DNA of 64,000 bases from Terriglobia bacterium (GCA_951813285.1 OX638355.1:1488653-1552652); one strand, 5' to 3'. Positions 1 through 8,704 are shown, counted from the stretch's first letter. Notes: generated by a model from the sequence alone, not told the origin. Made by a program: numbers and translations.

Positions 1-450
1 AATGGAGCCCAGTTTCTGACATAGGGTTCGGTTCAGCCCGCTGTCAATGCGGCCGGCTCTGCGGTCGGTGACGACTCCCTCGGCATTGACGGTACAGAAG
101 TTGGCGCGGGCGGCCACGTCGTCGGTCCTCAAGTCGATGCCGACCCCCAGGGCCTCGATCACGCCTCGATCGACTCGGAATAGCGCGGGATCGTAGCCGA
201 ATAGCCCCAGGTGACCTGGACCGCTTCCCGGCGTGATCCCCGGCAGGACCGGGATCATTCTGCCCATCGCCGAGGCCCGAGCCAATTCATCCAGGTTCGG
301 AGTGGCCGCGACCTCCAGCGGGGTTCGGTAGCCGGTTGCGGCGGTCGCAATATCGCCGACGCCGTCCAGGACAAGCAGGACGAGCTTTCCCTCCGGCCTG
401 TGTGGCAGCCTCAGCGATCGATACAGGGTTTCTTCTTCCACAGTTTCCAC
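1..450 (-). CDS. apgM: 2,3-bisphosphoglycerate-independent phosphoglycerate mutase, ApgM type (partial)
   Basis: The reverse-strand frame is open to the window edge, so only about the first 150 residues are present and the C-terminus is missing. The residues include KLVLLVLDGVGD, TPNLDELA, TPGSGPGHLGLFGYDP, RGVIEALGVGIDL, ARANFCTV and DRRAGRI, in the order seen at the N-terminus of ApgM (archaeal-type) enzymes of the alkaline-phosphatase superfamily. The family interconverts 3- and 2-phosphoglycerate in glycolysis and gluconeogenesis. The Asp of LDGVGD is an expected metal ligand and the Ser of PGSG the expected phosphoserine nucleophile. A stop lies just upstream in frame, so the start must be a GTG, at 448-450 or 439-441; neither has a strong ribosome binding site. 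The gene is divergent from the downstream pyruvate carboxylase gene. Confidence 0.85.
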   Translation of the reverse strand, partial: METVEEETLYRSLRLPHRPEGKLVLLVLDGVGDIATAATGYRTPLEVAATPNLDELARASAMGRMIPVLPGITPGSGPGHLGLFGYDPALFRVDRGVIEALGVGIDLRTDDVAARANFCTVNAEGVVTDRRAGRIDSGLNRTLCQKLGSI

Positions 451-855
451 CGGTTTCGATGTCCGTTCGCTTCGGCAAGCAGCATTCTACATTACAACGG
501 CGCGACCTGGGCTGGCGGAAACCGCTGGCGGGGATCCCTCAGGCAACCACCGGTCTCCCTCTCTCACGGGATCGCCGGCGCCTGGCGAAACCGTAGGGCG
601 TCTCTTGTAGGCGCCGCCAACGCCTAATCCGCTTTCCGTCCGCCGGAGCTTGTGTATAGAATAGGAGTCTTTTGTTCAGACAAGTCCAGCCCCCGACCTG
701 CCGGGCGGATCATACGAAAGTGAAACAATCAGAAATCGATAATTCTTTAGTGACCTTGGTATCCCGTCGCGGTTAACCTCAACGCCTTAGTGGCCCTTCG
801 TCGTTCTTCGTGGCCCTTCGTGGATCACTCTTTTTTCTGTTGTTTCAGGTAAGCG
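451..855. other. Divergent intergenic region with one R1 repeat
   Basis: This 405-base stretch separates two divergent genes and should hold promoters for both. A weak -10-like TATAGAAT occurs near 655-662 for the rightward gene, without a convincing -35. The right third (721-847) is a copy of repeat family R1. Small open frames here show no coding character. Confidence 0.6.
721..847 (-). repeat. R1 repeat copy A, ends 8 bases before the pyc start codon
   Basis: Opens with TGAAACAATC and closes with GTTGTTTCA, an imperfect terminal inverted repeat. The body contains the family core, read on the minus strand as CACGAAGAACGACGAAGG followed by GCCACTAAGGC. It is inverted relative to copies B and C and parallel to copies D and E. 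Its right end meets the ribosome-binding region of the downstream gene (ATG at 856). Confidence 0.75.
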
Positions 856-3800
856 ATGAAGAAACTCCTGGCTGCCAACCGCAGCGAAATCGCCATTCGT
901 ATCATGAGGGCGGCCACCGAACTCGGGTTGCGGACGGTTGCCGTCTACTCCGAGGCGGACCGCGTCTCCTTGCACCGTTTCAAGGCCGATGAGGCCTACG
1001 CCCTGCCAAGAGAGAAGGGGCCGGTGGAGGCCTATCTGGACATCGAGGGCATTCTGGCGATCGCCCGGGACAAGAAGGTGGACGCCATCCATCCGGGGTA
1101 CGGGTTTCTGGCCGAGAATCCGGAATTCGCCCGGGCTTGCCGGCGGGAAAACATCATTTTCGTGGGGCCCACCCCCCATCTTCTGGAGTTGCTTGGGGAC
1201 AAGCTGGCCGCCCGCCGCCTGGCCAAGAAGGCGGGAATCCCCGTGATTCCCGGAACGGACCAGCCCGTGGGGGAAGGGCAGGCGGCCCGGCAAACGGCCG
1301 GAGAGTTGGGATTCCCCTTGATCGCCAAGGCAGCCTTCGGCGGCGGCGGCCGGGGAATGAGGATTATCCGTTCCGCCGAGGATCTGGAAAAGCAATTGGC
1401 CGAAGCCCGAGGTGAGGCGGACGCAGCCTTCGGCAACGGCGCCCTTTTCCTGGAACGCTTCATCGAGCGGCCCAAGCATGTGGAGGTTCAGATCCTGGCC
1501 GACGAGCATGGACAGGTCGTGCACCTCTATGAGCGGGACTGTTCGGTGCAGCGAAGACATCAGAAGGTGGTGGAGGTGGCGCCTGCCGCCGGGGTACCTG
1601 AAGAGCTTCGGCGGGAGCTGTGTGATGCAGCGGTTGCTTTGGCTCGTGAAGTCGGCTACGTGAATGCCGGAACGGTCGAGTTCCTTCTGGATGTGGACAG
1701 TCGGGAATGGTACTTCATTGAGGTCAATCCCCGAATCCAGGTCGAGCACACCGTGACCGAGAGGGTGACGGGGATAGACCTGGTGCGCTCGCAGATTCTG
1801 ATTGCCCAGGGCCATCGGTTGCACGACCCCCCGATCTCTCTGCCCCGCCAGTTGAAAATTCCGCTCTACGGTTGCGCCCTGCAGTGCCGTATTACGGCAG
1901 AGGACCCGGAAAACCAGTTTGCGCCGGACTTCGGGAAGGTCACCACCTACCGGTCTCCGGCAGGATTCGGCTTGCGATTGGATGGGGGCGCAGTCTCGGG
2001 GGGGGCGGTCCTGATTCCCTACTACGATTCCCTGCTGACGAAGGCCACGGCCTGGGGAAGGAACCCCAAGGAAGCCTGCCAGCGGATGGATCGAGCCCTG
2101 CGAGAGTTTCGAGTGCGCGGGGTCAAGACCAATGTGCCCTTTCTCGAGAATATCGTCAACCATCGGGTGTTTCAGCAAGGCTTGGCCACTACCCGTTTCC
2201 TGGAGGAGTACCCTGAACTCTTCCGCTTTGTACGAAGACGGGATCGAGCCACCCGACTGCTGAACTACCTGGCAGGGGTCATTGTCAACGGGAATCCGGA
2301 AGTCGCCGGCAAACCCTGGCCCGAAACATTCTCCACTTCAAGGACGAGTCGAGACATCCAGCCGGCGCCCCTGCCGGAGATCCCATTCCCCAAGGGAACC
2401 TCTCCGCCTCCGGGTACCCGCCAGCGCTTGCTCGAGTTGGGTCCGGAAGGGTTTGCTCAGTGGATGCGGGAGCAGGAGCGCCTGCTGATCACCGACACCA
2501 CTTTCCGGGATGCGCATCAATCCCTGCTGGCTACCCGGGTGCGCTCCATCGACATTCTGAGGACTGCCGAGGCCTTGGCCCACCGATTGCCCGGGCTCTT
2601 CAGCCTGGAGATGTGGGGCGGGGCCACCTTCGACACCGCCCTGCGCTTTCTCAACGAGGATCCCTGGCAGAGGCTGCGGCAGCTTCGAGAGCGGATTCCC
2701 AATATCTGTTTCCAGATGCTGTTTCGGGCTTCCAACGCGGTGGGATACACCAGTTACCCGGATAACGTGGTGACCGAGTTCATCAAGGAAGCGGCCGGGC
2801 AGGGCATAGATATCTTCCGTATTTTCGATTCCCTGAATTCAGTGGAAAACATGGAAGTCTCCATGGCGGCGGTGCGGGATACCCAGGCCGTTTGCGAGGC
2901 CGCCATCTGCTACACCGGTGATATCCTCGATCCCCGACGGCCCAAGTACTCCCTTGACTACTACCTCAAGATGGCCCGCCGGCTGGAGGAGATGGGTGCC
3001 CACGTCCTGGCCATCAAGGACATGGCGGGACTCTGCAAACCCTACGCTGCCGCCGAGCTGGTGAAGGCCCTGCGCCAGGAGGTGGGGATTCCGATTCATT
3101 TCCACACCCACGACACCAGCGGCGTGAGCGCAGCTTCCATCCTCAAGGCTGCCGAGTCCGGAGTGGATGTGGTCGATGGCGCCGTTTCGTCGATGAGCGG
3201 TCAGACCAGCCAACCCAATCTCAACTCAATTGTGGAAGCCTTGCGCGGCCAGCAGCGGGACACGGGGCTCGACCCCGAGGTCCTGGGGGGCTACTCGGAT
3301 TACTGGGAGCTTGTCCGAGACTTCTATCGACCCTTCGACAGCGGTCCCAGGTCGGGAGACGCCAAGGTGTACCTGCATGAGATACCGGGCGGGCAATACA
3401 CCAATCTGCGCCAGCAGGCGGCAGCCGTGGGTCTGGGTTACCGCTGGAGCGAAGTGGAGTCCACCTACGCCGAGGTGAACCGACTCTTCGGCGACATCGT
3501 CAAGGTCACTCCTTCCAGTAAAGTGGTGGGAGACCTTACGCTGTTCCTGTTGGCCAAGGGGATGGCTCCGGAGGATCTGCTCCAGTTGGACGTCAAGCAC
3601 GATCTCGCGCTTCCCAATTCAGTGATCGATCTCTTTGCCGGTTCCCTGGGAACTCCCCCGGGAGGATGGCCGCCTCGCTTGCAAACCATTATCTTGCGGG
3701 GAGTTGAACCGAGCCGGACGCGTCCCGGAGCCGATCTGCCGCCCGCCGATTTCGGCAGGACTCGGAAATTCCTGAAGCGAAAGCTCGGCCGGGATGTCCG

Positions 3801-4329
3801 ACATGACGAGGTGTTGAGCTACCTGTTGTATCCGGATGTGTTTCTCAACTACGTGGCGATGCATCGGAAATTTGGCGACGTGGCCGTCCTCCCGACTCCC
3901 CAGTTCTTCTACGGCATGCAGTCGGGAGACGAAATCGCGGTGGACATCGAGCCCGGCAAGACCCTGGTGATCAAGTTCCTGACCATCAGCGAACCCAACC
4001 CCGACGGCCGCCGAACCGTCTTCTTCGAGCTCAACGGACAGCCTCGGGAGGCGGTGGTGCGGGACGAAAGCCTGAAAGAGGCTGTCCCGGCCCATCCCAG
4101 GATCAGCCCCGGGGAGCCCGGACAGGTAGGGCCCCCGTCGCCCGGGGTGATTACCCACGTGTTCGTCCAGTTGGAGCAGAGAGTGGACAGGGGCGCAAAA
4201 CTGTTCACCCTGGAAGCCATGAAGATGCAGAGTACGATCTACGCCCCCGTGGCCGGACGTGTCAGCCGGATTCTGGTGGGGGCGGGGCAGCACGTCGAGG
4301 CCAAGGACCTGTTGTTGACCATCGAATAA
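856..4329 (+). CDS. pyc: Pyruvate carboxylase
   Basis: At 1157 aa this is a full-length single-chain pyruvate carboxylase, the biotin enzyme that makes oxaloacetate from pyruvate, bicarbonate and ATP (anaplerosis). Residues 1-450 are the biotin carboxylase domain: start KKLLAANRSEIAIRI, ATP-grasp glycine loop FGGGGRGM near 160-168, then EVNPRIQVEHTVTE. The carboxyltransferase domain begins near 545 with TDTTFRDAHQSLLATR and contains the metal/lysine segment AIKDMAGLCKP. The C-terminal biotinyl domain carries EAMKM, with the biotinylated Lys at about 1122, 35 residues from the end as usual. The ATG lies 8 bases after an R1 repeat; upstream AGGT is a weak ribosome binding site. The separate-subunit alternatives are excluded by the complete domain chain. 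Confidence 0.97.
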   Translation: MKKLLAANRSEIAIRIMRAATELGLRTVAVYSEADRVSLHRFKADEAYALPREKGPVEAYLDIEGILAIARDKKVDAIHPGYGFLAENPEFARACRRENIIFVGPTPHLLELLGDKLAARRLAKKAGIPVIPGTDQPVGEGQAARQTAGELGFPLIAKAAFGGGGRGMRIIRSAEDLEKQLAEARGEADAAFGNGALFLERFIERPKHVEVQILADEHGQVVHLYERDCSVQRRHQKVVEVAPAAGVPEELRRELCDAAVALAREVGYVNAGTVEFLLDVDSREWYFIEVNPRIQVEHTVTERVTGIDLVRSQILIAQGHRLHDPPISLPRQLKIPLYGCALQCRITAEDPENQFAPDFGKVTTYRSPAGFGLRLDGGAVSGGAVLIPYYDSLLTKATAWGRNPKEACQRMDRALREFRVRGVKTNVPFLENIVNHRVFQQGLATTRFLEEYPELFRFVRRRDRATRLLNYLAGVIVNGNPEVAGKPWPETFSTSRTSRDIQPAPLPEIPFPKGTSPPPGTRQRLLELGPEGFAQWMREQERLLITDTTFRDAHQSLLATRVRSIDILRTAEALAHRLPGLFSLEMWGGATFDTALRFLNEDPWQRLRQLRERIPNICFQMLFRASNAVGYTSYPDNVVTEFIKEAAGQGIDIFRIFDSLNSVENMEVSMAAVRDTQAVCEAAICYTGDILDPRRPKYSLDYYLKMARRLEEMGAHVLAIKDMAGLCKPYAAAELVKALRQEVGIPIHFHTHDTSGVSAASILKAAESGVDVVDGAVSSMSGQTSQPNLNSIVEALRGQQRDTGLDPEVLGGYSDYWELVRDFYRPFDSGPRSGDAKVYLHEIPGGQYTNLRQQAAAVGLGYRWSEVESTYAEVNRLFGDIVKVTPSSKVVGDLTLFLLAKGMAPEDLLQLDVKHDLALPNSVIDLFAGSLGTPPGGWPPRLQTIILRGVEPSRTRPGADLPPADFGRTRKFLKRKLGRDVRHDEVLSYLLYPDVFLNYVAMHRKFGDVAVLPTPQFFYGMQSGDEIAVDIEPGKTLVIKFLTISEPNPDGRRTVFFELNGQPREAVVRDESLKEAVPAHPRISPGEPGQVGPPSPGVITHVFVQLEQRVDRGAKLFTLEAMKMQSTIYAPVAGRVSRILVGAGQHVEAKDLLLTIE

Positions 4330-4361
4330 TCACCGCCGGCGCCCGCAGCCGGGTTCGTCCC

Positions 4362-5189
4362 GTGACCGGTCTAATCGTCAATTTCGCCAGCAAGGTCGTT
4401 CGCCATCGGGGTCTCATCCGGTCGATGGTCGAACGCGATCTCAAGAGCCGCTACGTGGGTTCGGTCATGGGGCTCTTCTGGTCGGTGATCCATCCGCTGG
4501 TGCTGTTGGTGAGCTACACTTTCGTGTTTTCGGTGATTTTCCGAATAGAGATCCCCCACCCCTTGCTTCAGGAAGCCGGTGTGGGCAGCTTTGCAGTGTA
4601 TCTATTTTGCGGCATTCTTCCCTGGATGATGTTCCAGGAGACCTTGACCCGCTCCAGCAACGTGCTGGTGGACAACGCAAACCTGATCACCAAGACGGTT
4701 TTCCCTTCGGAGATCCTGCCGGTCGCCGTACTGATCGCCAACCTGGTGAACCACCTGATCGGCGTGGCCATCTTCCTGGTTGTCATCCTCTTCTACATGC
4801 AGCAACTGAGCCTGTATGTGCTGTTGATGCCCCTCTACCTGCTTCCCCTGATGCTGTTTGCCCTGGGATTGAGCTGGGTGGTTTCGAGTCTTCAGGTGTT
4901 TCTGAGGGACACCGCCCAGGTGGTGACGGTAGTCCTCACCTTCTGGTTCTGGTTTACTCCCATTTTCTATACCGAAGAACACCTGGGCAGGGTCAGCGAC
5001 AAGCTGGTCCTGGTCATGCGCTTCAATCCGCTGGCCGAAGTCGTGACTGCTTACCGCAAGATGTTGCTGTTTGCCGAGATGCCGTCCTGGCAGGGGATGA
5101 TTCCCCTCTGCGGGATGGCTCTGGTCACCTTCGTGTGCGGCGGTCTCCTGTTCCGCTACGTCAAGCGATCCTTTGCCGATGTGCTATAG
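4362..5189 (+). CDS. ABC-2 type transporter permease, Wzm/TagG-like polysaccharide exporter
   Basis: A 275-residue integral membrane protein with about six hydrophobic segments. The N-terminus, RSMVERDLKSRYVGSVMGLFW, followed by IHPLVLLVSYTFVFSVIF, is the signature of permeases that export O-antigen, teichoic acid or other lipid-linked polysaccharides. Family members work as a dimer with a dedicated ATPase (Wzt/TagH), but no ATPase gene is adjacent; the nearest ABC ATPase in the window is lolD. It starts at a GTG 32 bases after pyc, so it may be co-transcribed. The substrate cannot be told from the sequence. Either the ATPase is elsewhere or the permease shares one. Confidence 0.85.
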   Translation: MTGLIVNFASKVVRHRGLIRSMVERDLKSRYVGSVMGLFWSVIHPLVLLVSYTFVFSVIFRIEIPHPLLQEAGVGSFAVYLFCGILPWMMFQETLTRSSNVLVDNANLITKTVFPSEILPVAVLIANLVNHLIGVAIFLVVILFYMQQLSLYVLLMPLYLLPLMLFALGLSWVVSSLQVFLRDTAQVVTVVLTFWFWFTPIFYTEEHLGRVSDKLVLVMRFNPLAEVVTAYRKMLLFAEMPSWQGMIPLCGMALVTFVCGGLLFRYVKRSFADVL

Positions 5190-5238
5190 CCCGCGTGGCT
5201 CACCGGGTCGCTGGACCCACTATGCATACCTATCCACC

Positions 5239-6111
5239 ATGAAATCTCTGTGGCGCATTCCTTTGCTGTCCGTGGGCCTGGCCTTGCTCGGTGGATCCCC
5301 GGTCCGGGCGACCCCGGATTTTTTGCCCGAGGCGAGCGCCTACCATGCCTACGTGGATTCCACCATTCTCTTCGCCTTTGAAATGACCCCGAACCGGGAA
5401 GCCTTCATTGAAGTCATCAACCTGGGAGAGAACCGACGTTGCCTCTCGGTGGAACGGATCTCCATGCGGACGGCGGAAGGGCAGCCCCTGCGGTTCGACT
5501 CCTTCCTTTACGACGGCCGCAAGTCCAAGCTGGATGGCAATCCCCGGGCTTGCGTCCGCCAGCGGACGCGGCGCAGATTCGAGCTCGGCTACAGCTTCGA
5601 CTTTACGGAGGAAGTGCGCAAGGTCGTCTTCCTGGTAGGGAGGCTGGCCTATCGGCTGCAGCCGGTCGGTGGGCCGGATTATCGGAAGTTCGTGGAGAAC
5701 TTCGAAAAGATCAATATCGGAGTCAGCAGCGATCGCCTCAAGAAATTCCAGTTGGGAGTGCTCTACGGCAAGAGCATTTATGGTTCCAGGATCCGCTGCC
5801 GGCGGGTGGCGGTCCCATTTGTGAGCAAGGGGACGCGAGGACCGGTGACCCTATTGAGCACCTTCCCCCGGCGTACTGAAAAGGCCAGGAAGAAAAAGGA
5901 GACCGGCAGCCTTAGCATCGCCTTGAAGCTGGATGCCAGCGGCGAAGTGGTTGAAGCCGTCCCCGAGTCCAGTCTGGAGTTTGGACTCACCGAACGAGCG
6001 CTCTACGAGGTGAAACACTGGTGGGACTTTGCTCCGGCCTACCGGGACGGCAAGCCGATAGCCGCCGAACACCGAGCCAAGGTGGTCTTTCGGGTGGAGC
6101 AGGATAACTGA
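5239..6111 (+). CDS. Secreted protein with TonB C-terminal-like domain
   Basis: The protein (290 aa from the chosen ATG) begins with a signal peptide, MKSLWRIPLLSVGLALLGG, with likely cleavage after PVRA. The middle (about 25-215) is not recognised. The last ~65 residues, starting SIALKLDASGEVVEAV and including LYEVKHWWDFAPAYRDGKPI, match the TonB C-terminal fold as used in stand-alone periplasmic proteins. There is no proline-rich spanner and no retained transmembrane anchor, so it is probably not a canonical energy transducer. The frame extends 22 codons upstream, overlapping the permease gene, but the signal peptide fixes the start here. A strongly basic stretch, RRTEKARKKKE, precedes the C-terminal domain. 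Confidence 0.7.
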   Translation: MKSLWRIPLLSVGLALLGGSPVRATPDFLPEASAYHAYVDSTILFAFEMTPNREAFIEVINLGENRRCLSVERISMRTAEGQPLRFDSFLYDGRKSKLDGNPRACVRQRTRRRFELGYSFDFTEEVRKVVFLVGRLAYRLQPVGGPDYRKFVENFEKINIGVSSDRLKKFQLGVLYGKSIYGSRIRCRRVAVPFVSKGTRGPVTLLSTFPRRTEKARKKKETGSLSIALKLDASGEVVEAVPESSLEFGLTERALYEVKHWWDFAPAYRDGKPIAAEHRAKVVFRVEQDN

Positions 6112-6153
6112 AGATCGCCGGTAAAGGCCGCGGAGCCCGCCACCGCCATCCCG

Positions 6154-6996
6154 TCACAATGTCACCGACTCGCATACCTCGAAGTGTTTCCTGCCGGGCT
6201 GAATGCGAATGGCCTGCTGTGCCGGATCGTGTTCCAGGGCGATGATCCAGTTTTCTTCACAAGCCTGCCGTAGATAGCGCCGCTTCTCCTCGATGGTGGT
6301 CAGGGGATAAAGGTCATACCCCATCAGGTAGGGCAGGGGGAGGTGAGAGGCGGTGGGCATCATGTCGCCGCAATAGAATAGCGTGGCGCCACTGTCCTGA
6401 ATCTTGACCATCTGCAGGCCCGGGGTGTGCCCGTCGGAGATCAGGAGGTGGAGGTCGGGGAACAGCTCGCAGGGGCCCTCCAGGATTGTGAGTTGGGGGT
6501 GGTCGCGGAAGGGCTCGATATCCATTGCCATGTAGCTGCCACGATCCTTCTCGGAAGGGCTCAGGGCCCTTTCCCATTGACTCCGCTGAATGTAGTGCCT
6601 GGCCGAGGCAAAGGTCAGCTCCAACCGGTTGTTCCGGTAGCGGGTCGCCCCACCGGCATGGTCAAAATGGAAGTGAGTCAGGATGACGTCGGTGATGTCT
6701 GCCGGCTCGAGTCCATGGGCGGCCAGCGAACCCTCCAGGGTGAATTGGCTGTGGTCGAGTCGGTAGATCTCCTTGAGCTTGTCGGGGAACTTGTGGCCGC
6801 AGCCGGCGTCAACCAGAATCCTGCGCTTCTCATCCAGAATCAACAGAGCCCTCATGGCCAGAGGGATTCGATTGCGCTCGTCGCTGGGATTGGCCCTGCT
6901 CCAGAGAGTCTTGGGGACAACCCCGAACATGGCGCCGCCGTCGAGGCCGAAACGACCGGTTTCCAGGGAGACAATACGGTAGGGTCCTATTTTCAT
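6154..6996 (-). CDS. Metallo-beta-lactamase-fold hydrolase
   Basis: A 280-residue MBL-fold protein. The metal motif HFHFDH is in LTHFHFDHAGG, with an upstream LVDAGCGHKFP and a later DGHTPG histidine and FYCGDMMP aspartate, so both metal sites look complete. The family hydrolyses lactones, thioesters or phosphodiesters; nothing here fixes the substrate. The frame stays open 47 codons upstream, but MKIGPYRIVSLETGRF is the natural N-terminus. Its ATG overlaps the stop of the O-methyltransferase gene as ATGA, implying translational coupling in a two-gene operon. It lacks an export signal, so it is likely cytoplasmic. Confidence 0.85.
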   Translation of the reverse strand: MKIGPYRIVSLETGRFGLDGGAMFGVVPKTLWSRANPSDERNRIPLAMRALLILDEKRRILVDAGCGHKFPDKLKEIYRLDHSQFTLEGSLAAHGLEPADITDVILTHFHFDHAGGATRYRNNRLELTFASARHYIQRSQWERALSPSEKDRGSYMAMDIEPFRDHPQLTILEGPCELFPDLHLLISDGHTPGLQMVKIQDSGATLFYCGDMMPTASHLPLPYLMGYDLYPLTTIEEKRRYLRQACEENWIIALEHDPAQQAIRIQPGRKHFEVCESVTL

Positions 6997-7619
6997 CGCT
7001 TGATGCTCAGAGCCACGCCATCCCTGAGGGGAATAATGGTTGTCAGGACTTCCTCGGAACGGAAAGCCAGTCGATTGAAGGCTCGAACTCCCGCCGTGCT
7101 GGCGGCATCGTCGTCGCTCACCACCCTCCCCTGCCACAGGGTGTTGTCGGTGATGAGCAATCCCCCCTTTTTCAGTCTGGGGACCGCCTGCCGAAATACC
7201 TCGGGATACTCGTGCTTGTCCACGTCGTTCAGGATGATGTCGAAGGATCCCGGCTCTTCGGCCAGCAGGGAAAGGGCGTCACCGGTTCGGTAGTCTACCA
7301 GACCTTCGATTTGCGCCTGTTTGAAAAACCGTGCGGCCAGGGCGGCGTTGGCCCCGGACCCATCGGTACAGATAATCCGTCCCTCCGGTTGCAAGCCCCT
7401 TGCAAACCAGATCGCCGAGTAACCGTAGCCGGACCCCAGTTCGAAGATGCGTTTCGCCCGCGTCAGCAGCGCCAGTTGGAAGAGAAGTCGACCTACCAGG
7501 GGGCCGATGATGGGAAATCTCTTCTCGGCGGCGATGCGCTCCATTTCCCGGAGCGTGGAGTCCCTCGGGGGAGTCAGGGAATGGAGGTAGCGAACGATGG
7601 ACGGATCCAGAATGTTCAT
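6993..7619 (-). CDS. SAM-dependent O-methyltransferase, CCoAOMT family
   Basis: A 208-residue class I methyltransferase of the catechol/caffeoyl-CoA O-methyltransferase family. Motif I is FELGSGYGYSAIWF, the acidic post-I residue is in ICTDGS, and the metal-binding segments FDIILNDVDKHEYP and LITDNTLWQG are present, as in divalent-cation-dependent members. The likely substrate is a catechol-like hydroxyl, unproven. The start MNILDPSIVRYL is preceded by GGGAG at good spacing. It is the first gene of an operon with the MBL-fold hydrolase, whose ATG overlaps its TGA by 4 bases. Confidence 0.88.
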   Translation of the reverse strand: MNILDPSIVRYLHSLTPPRDSTLREMERIAAEKRFPIIGPLVGRLLFQLALLTRAKRIFELGSGYGYSAIWFARGLQPEGRIICTDGSGANAALAARFFKQAQIEGLVDYRTGDALSLLAEEPGSFDIILNDVDKHEYPEVFRQAVPRLKKGGLLITDNTLWQGRVVSDDDAASTAGVRAFNRLAFRSEEVLTTIIPLRDGVALSIKR

Positions 7620-7780
7620 GGGTTTTTCTCCCGCTGGCGGGCTATGGTCGGGGCATGCTCGCTCCAGCGGGATCTTATGGTAATCTGGACCAGCCGGCAA
7701 CAGTCGCCGTGGGCAATGGCTCCAGGACGGGTCCCTGCATGGACCGCTTTGGGGTTGAGCTGGGAAAAGGGATTTGCAGG

Positions 7781-8542
7781 ATGATTATCGGGTTGTTCGG
7801 AGAAGATTCGCCGCTGATCCTCGCTCTGCAAAATGACCTGAACGAGAAGGGGTTCGGTGCGTGCCGGTCCACCCAGGACCTGCCGCGGGACCAGTCGCAG
7901 CACCTGGTTTTTCGGAAGCGGCGACTGCCTCCCGATTGGGAGTCCCTGCGGGAAGCGGGGATGGTGCTGGTTTGCATCGGAGAACCCGTGGAGCCGGCAG
8001 TGCCCTTCGACCTGGTGCTGTCGCCTCGCCAATCGGAAGTGGAAGCACTGGCGAACCTCAATCGCCTGGTGCGGCAGAAACTGACCGGGTCGCCGCGGCC
8101 GTCCTGGGATGAGTATTTCATGAGGATTGCCCAGGTGGCGTCCATGCGGAGCAACTGCATCAAGCGCAAAGTGGGGGCGGTGGTGGTGAAAGACCGCAGG
8201 ATCGTCTCCACCGGCTACAACGGCACCCCTCGCGGAACAAGGAACTGCAACGAGGGTGGGTGTCCGCGTTGCAGCGGACTTGCGGCCAGTGGGACCCGAC
8301 TGGATGAGTGTCTGTGTTCCCACGCCGAGGAGAACGCCATCACGCAAGCGGCCTACCACGGCACCAGTGTCAAGGACGGATGCCTCTATTCCACCTTTTC
8401 GCCCTGCCTGATGTGCGCCAAGATGGTCATCAACAGCGGGATCACCGAGGTGGTGTTCAATATGGGGTATCCCTTGAACGACTCGACCTTTCAGTTGTTC
8501 GAAGAAGCCGGAATCGCGATCCGGGAGTACCGGCTTATTTGA
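7781..8542 (+). CDS. dCMP deaminase-family protein with an extra N-terminal domain
   Basis: The C-terminal ~145 residues are a cytidine/deoxycytidylate deaminase domain. It runs from WDEYFMRIAQVASMRSNC through GAVVVKDRRIVSTGYNGTP, CSHAEENAI (His181, Glu183) and SPCLMCAKM (Cys209, Cys212), giving a complete zinc site and the dCMP-deaminase TGYNGTP signature. The reaction is dCMP to dUMP, feeding dTTP synthesis. About 105 residues precede it, beginning MIIGLFGEDSPLILALQNDL, which resembles a degenerate P-loop nucleoside-monophosphate kinase fold as in fungal dCMP deaminases; no GKS/T remains. The start is chosen at the ATG giving MIIGLFG; ATG 7739 is possible. The TGA stop (8540-8542) is also the first three bases of an R1 repeat. 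Confidence 0.8.
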   Translation: MIIGLFGEDSPLILALQNDLNEKGFGACRSTQDLPRDQSQHLVFRKRRLPPDWESLREAGMVLVCIGEPVEPAVPFDLVLSPRQSEVEALANLNRLVRQKLTGSPRPSWDEYFMRIAQVASMRSNCIKRKVGAVVVKDRRIVSTGYNGTPRGTRNCNEGGCPRCSGLAASGTRLDECLCSHAEENAITQAAYHGTSVKDGCLYSTFSPCLMCAKMVINSGITEVVFNMGYPLNDSTFQLFEEAGIAIREYRLI

Positions 8543-8679
8543 AACAAACGAAAAAAGACAAAAGAAAAAGAGGAATCCACGAAGGGACACGAAGAACGAC
8601 GAAGGGCCACTAAGGCATTGAGGTGAACCGCGACGGGGTACCAAGCTCTCGAAGGGATGATCGATTTCCGATTGTTTCA
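8540..8679 (+). repeat. R1 repeat copy B, supplies the deaminase stop codon
   Basis: A 140-base element running from TGAAACAAACG to CGATTGTTTCA (10 of 11 terminal bases pair as an inverted repeat). It contains an A-rich left part and the core GGACACGAAGAACGACGAAG followed by GGCCACTAAGGCATTGAGG. Downstream, 8680-8705 (CTCTCGTATGATC and a GC-rich piece) also recurs beside copies A and C, so the full unit may be longer. Confidence 0.8.
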
Positions 8680-8704
8680 CTCTCGTATGATCTGCACGGC
8701 AGGG

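Noticed and set aside
787-2178. A 463-codon minus-strand frame across the start of pyc
   Set aside because: Antisense shadow whose N- or C-terminal residues are partly translated from the R1 repeat.
8308-8613. Small frames ending RRTTKGH
   Set aside because: The same ending appears wherever an R1 repeat is read in one frame, so these are repeat translations, not genes.
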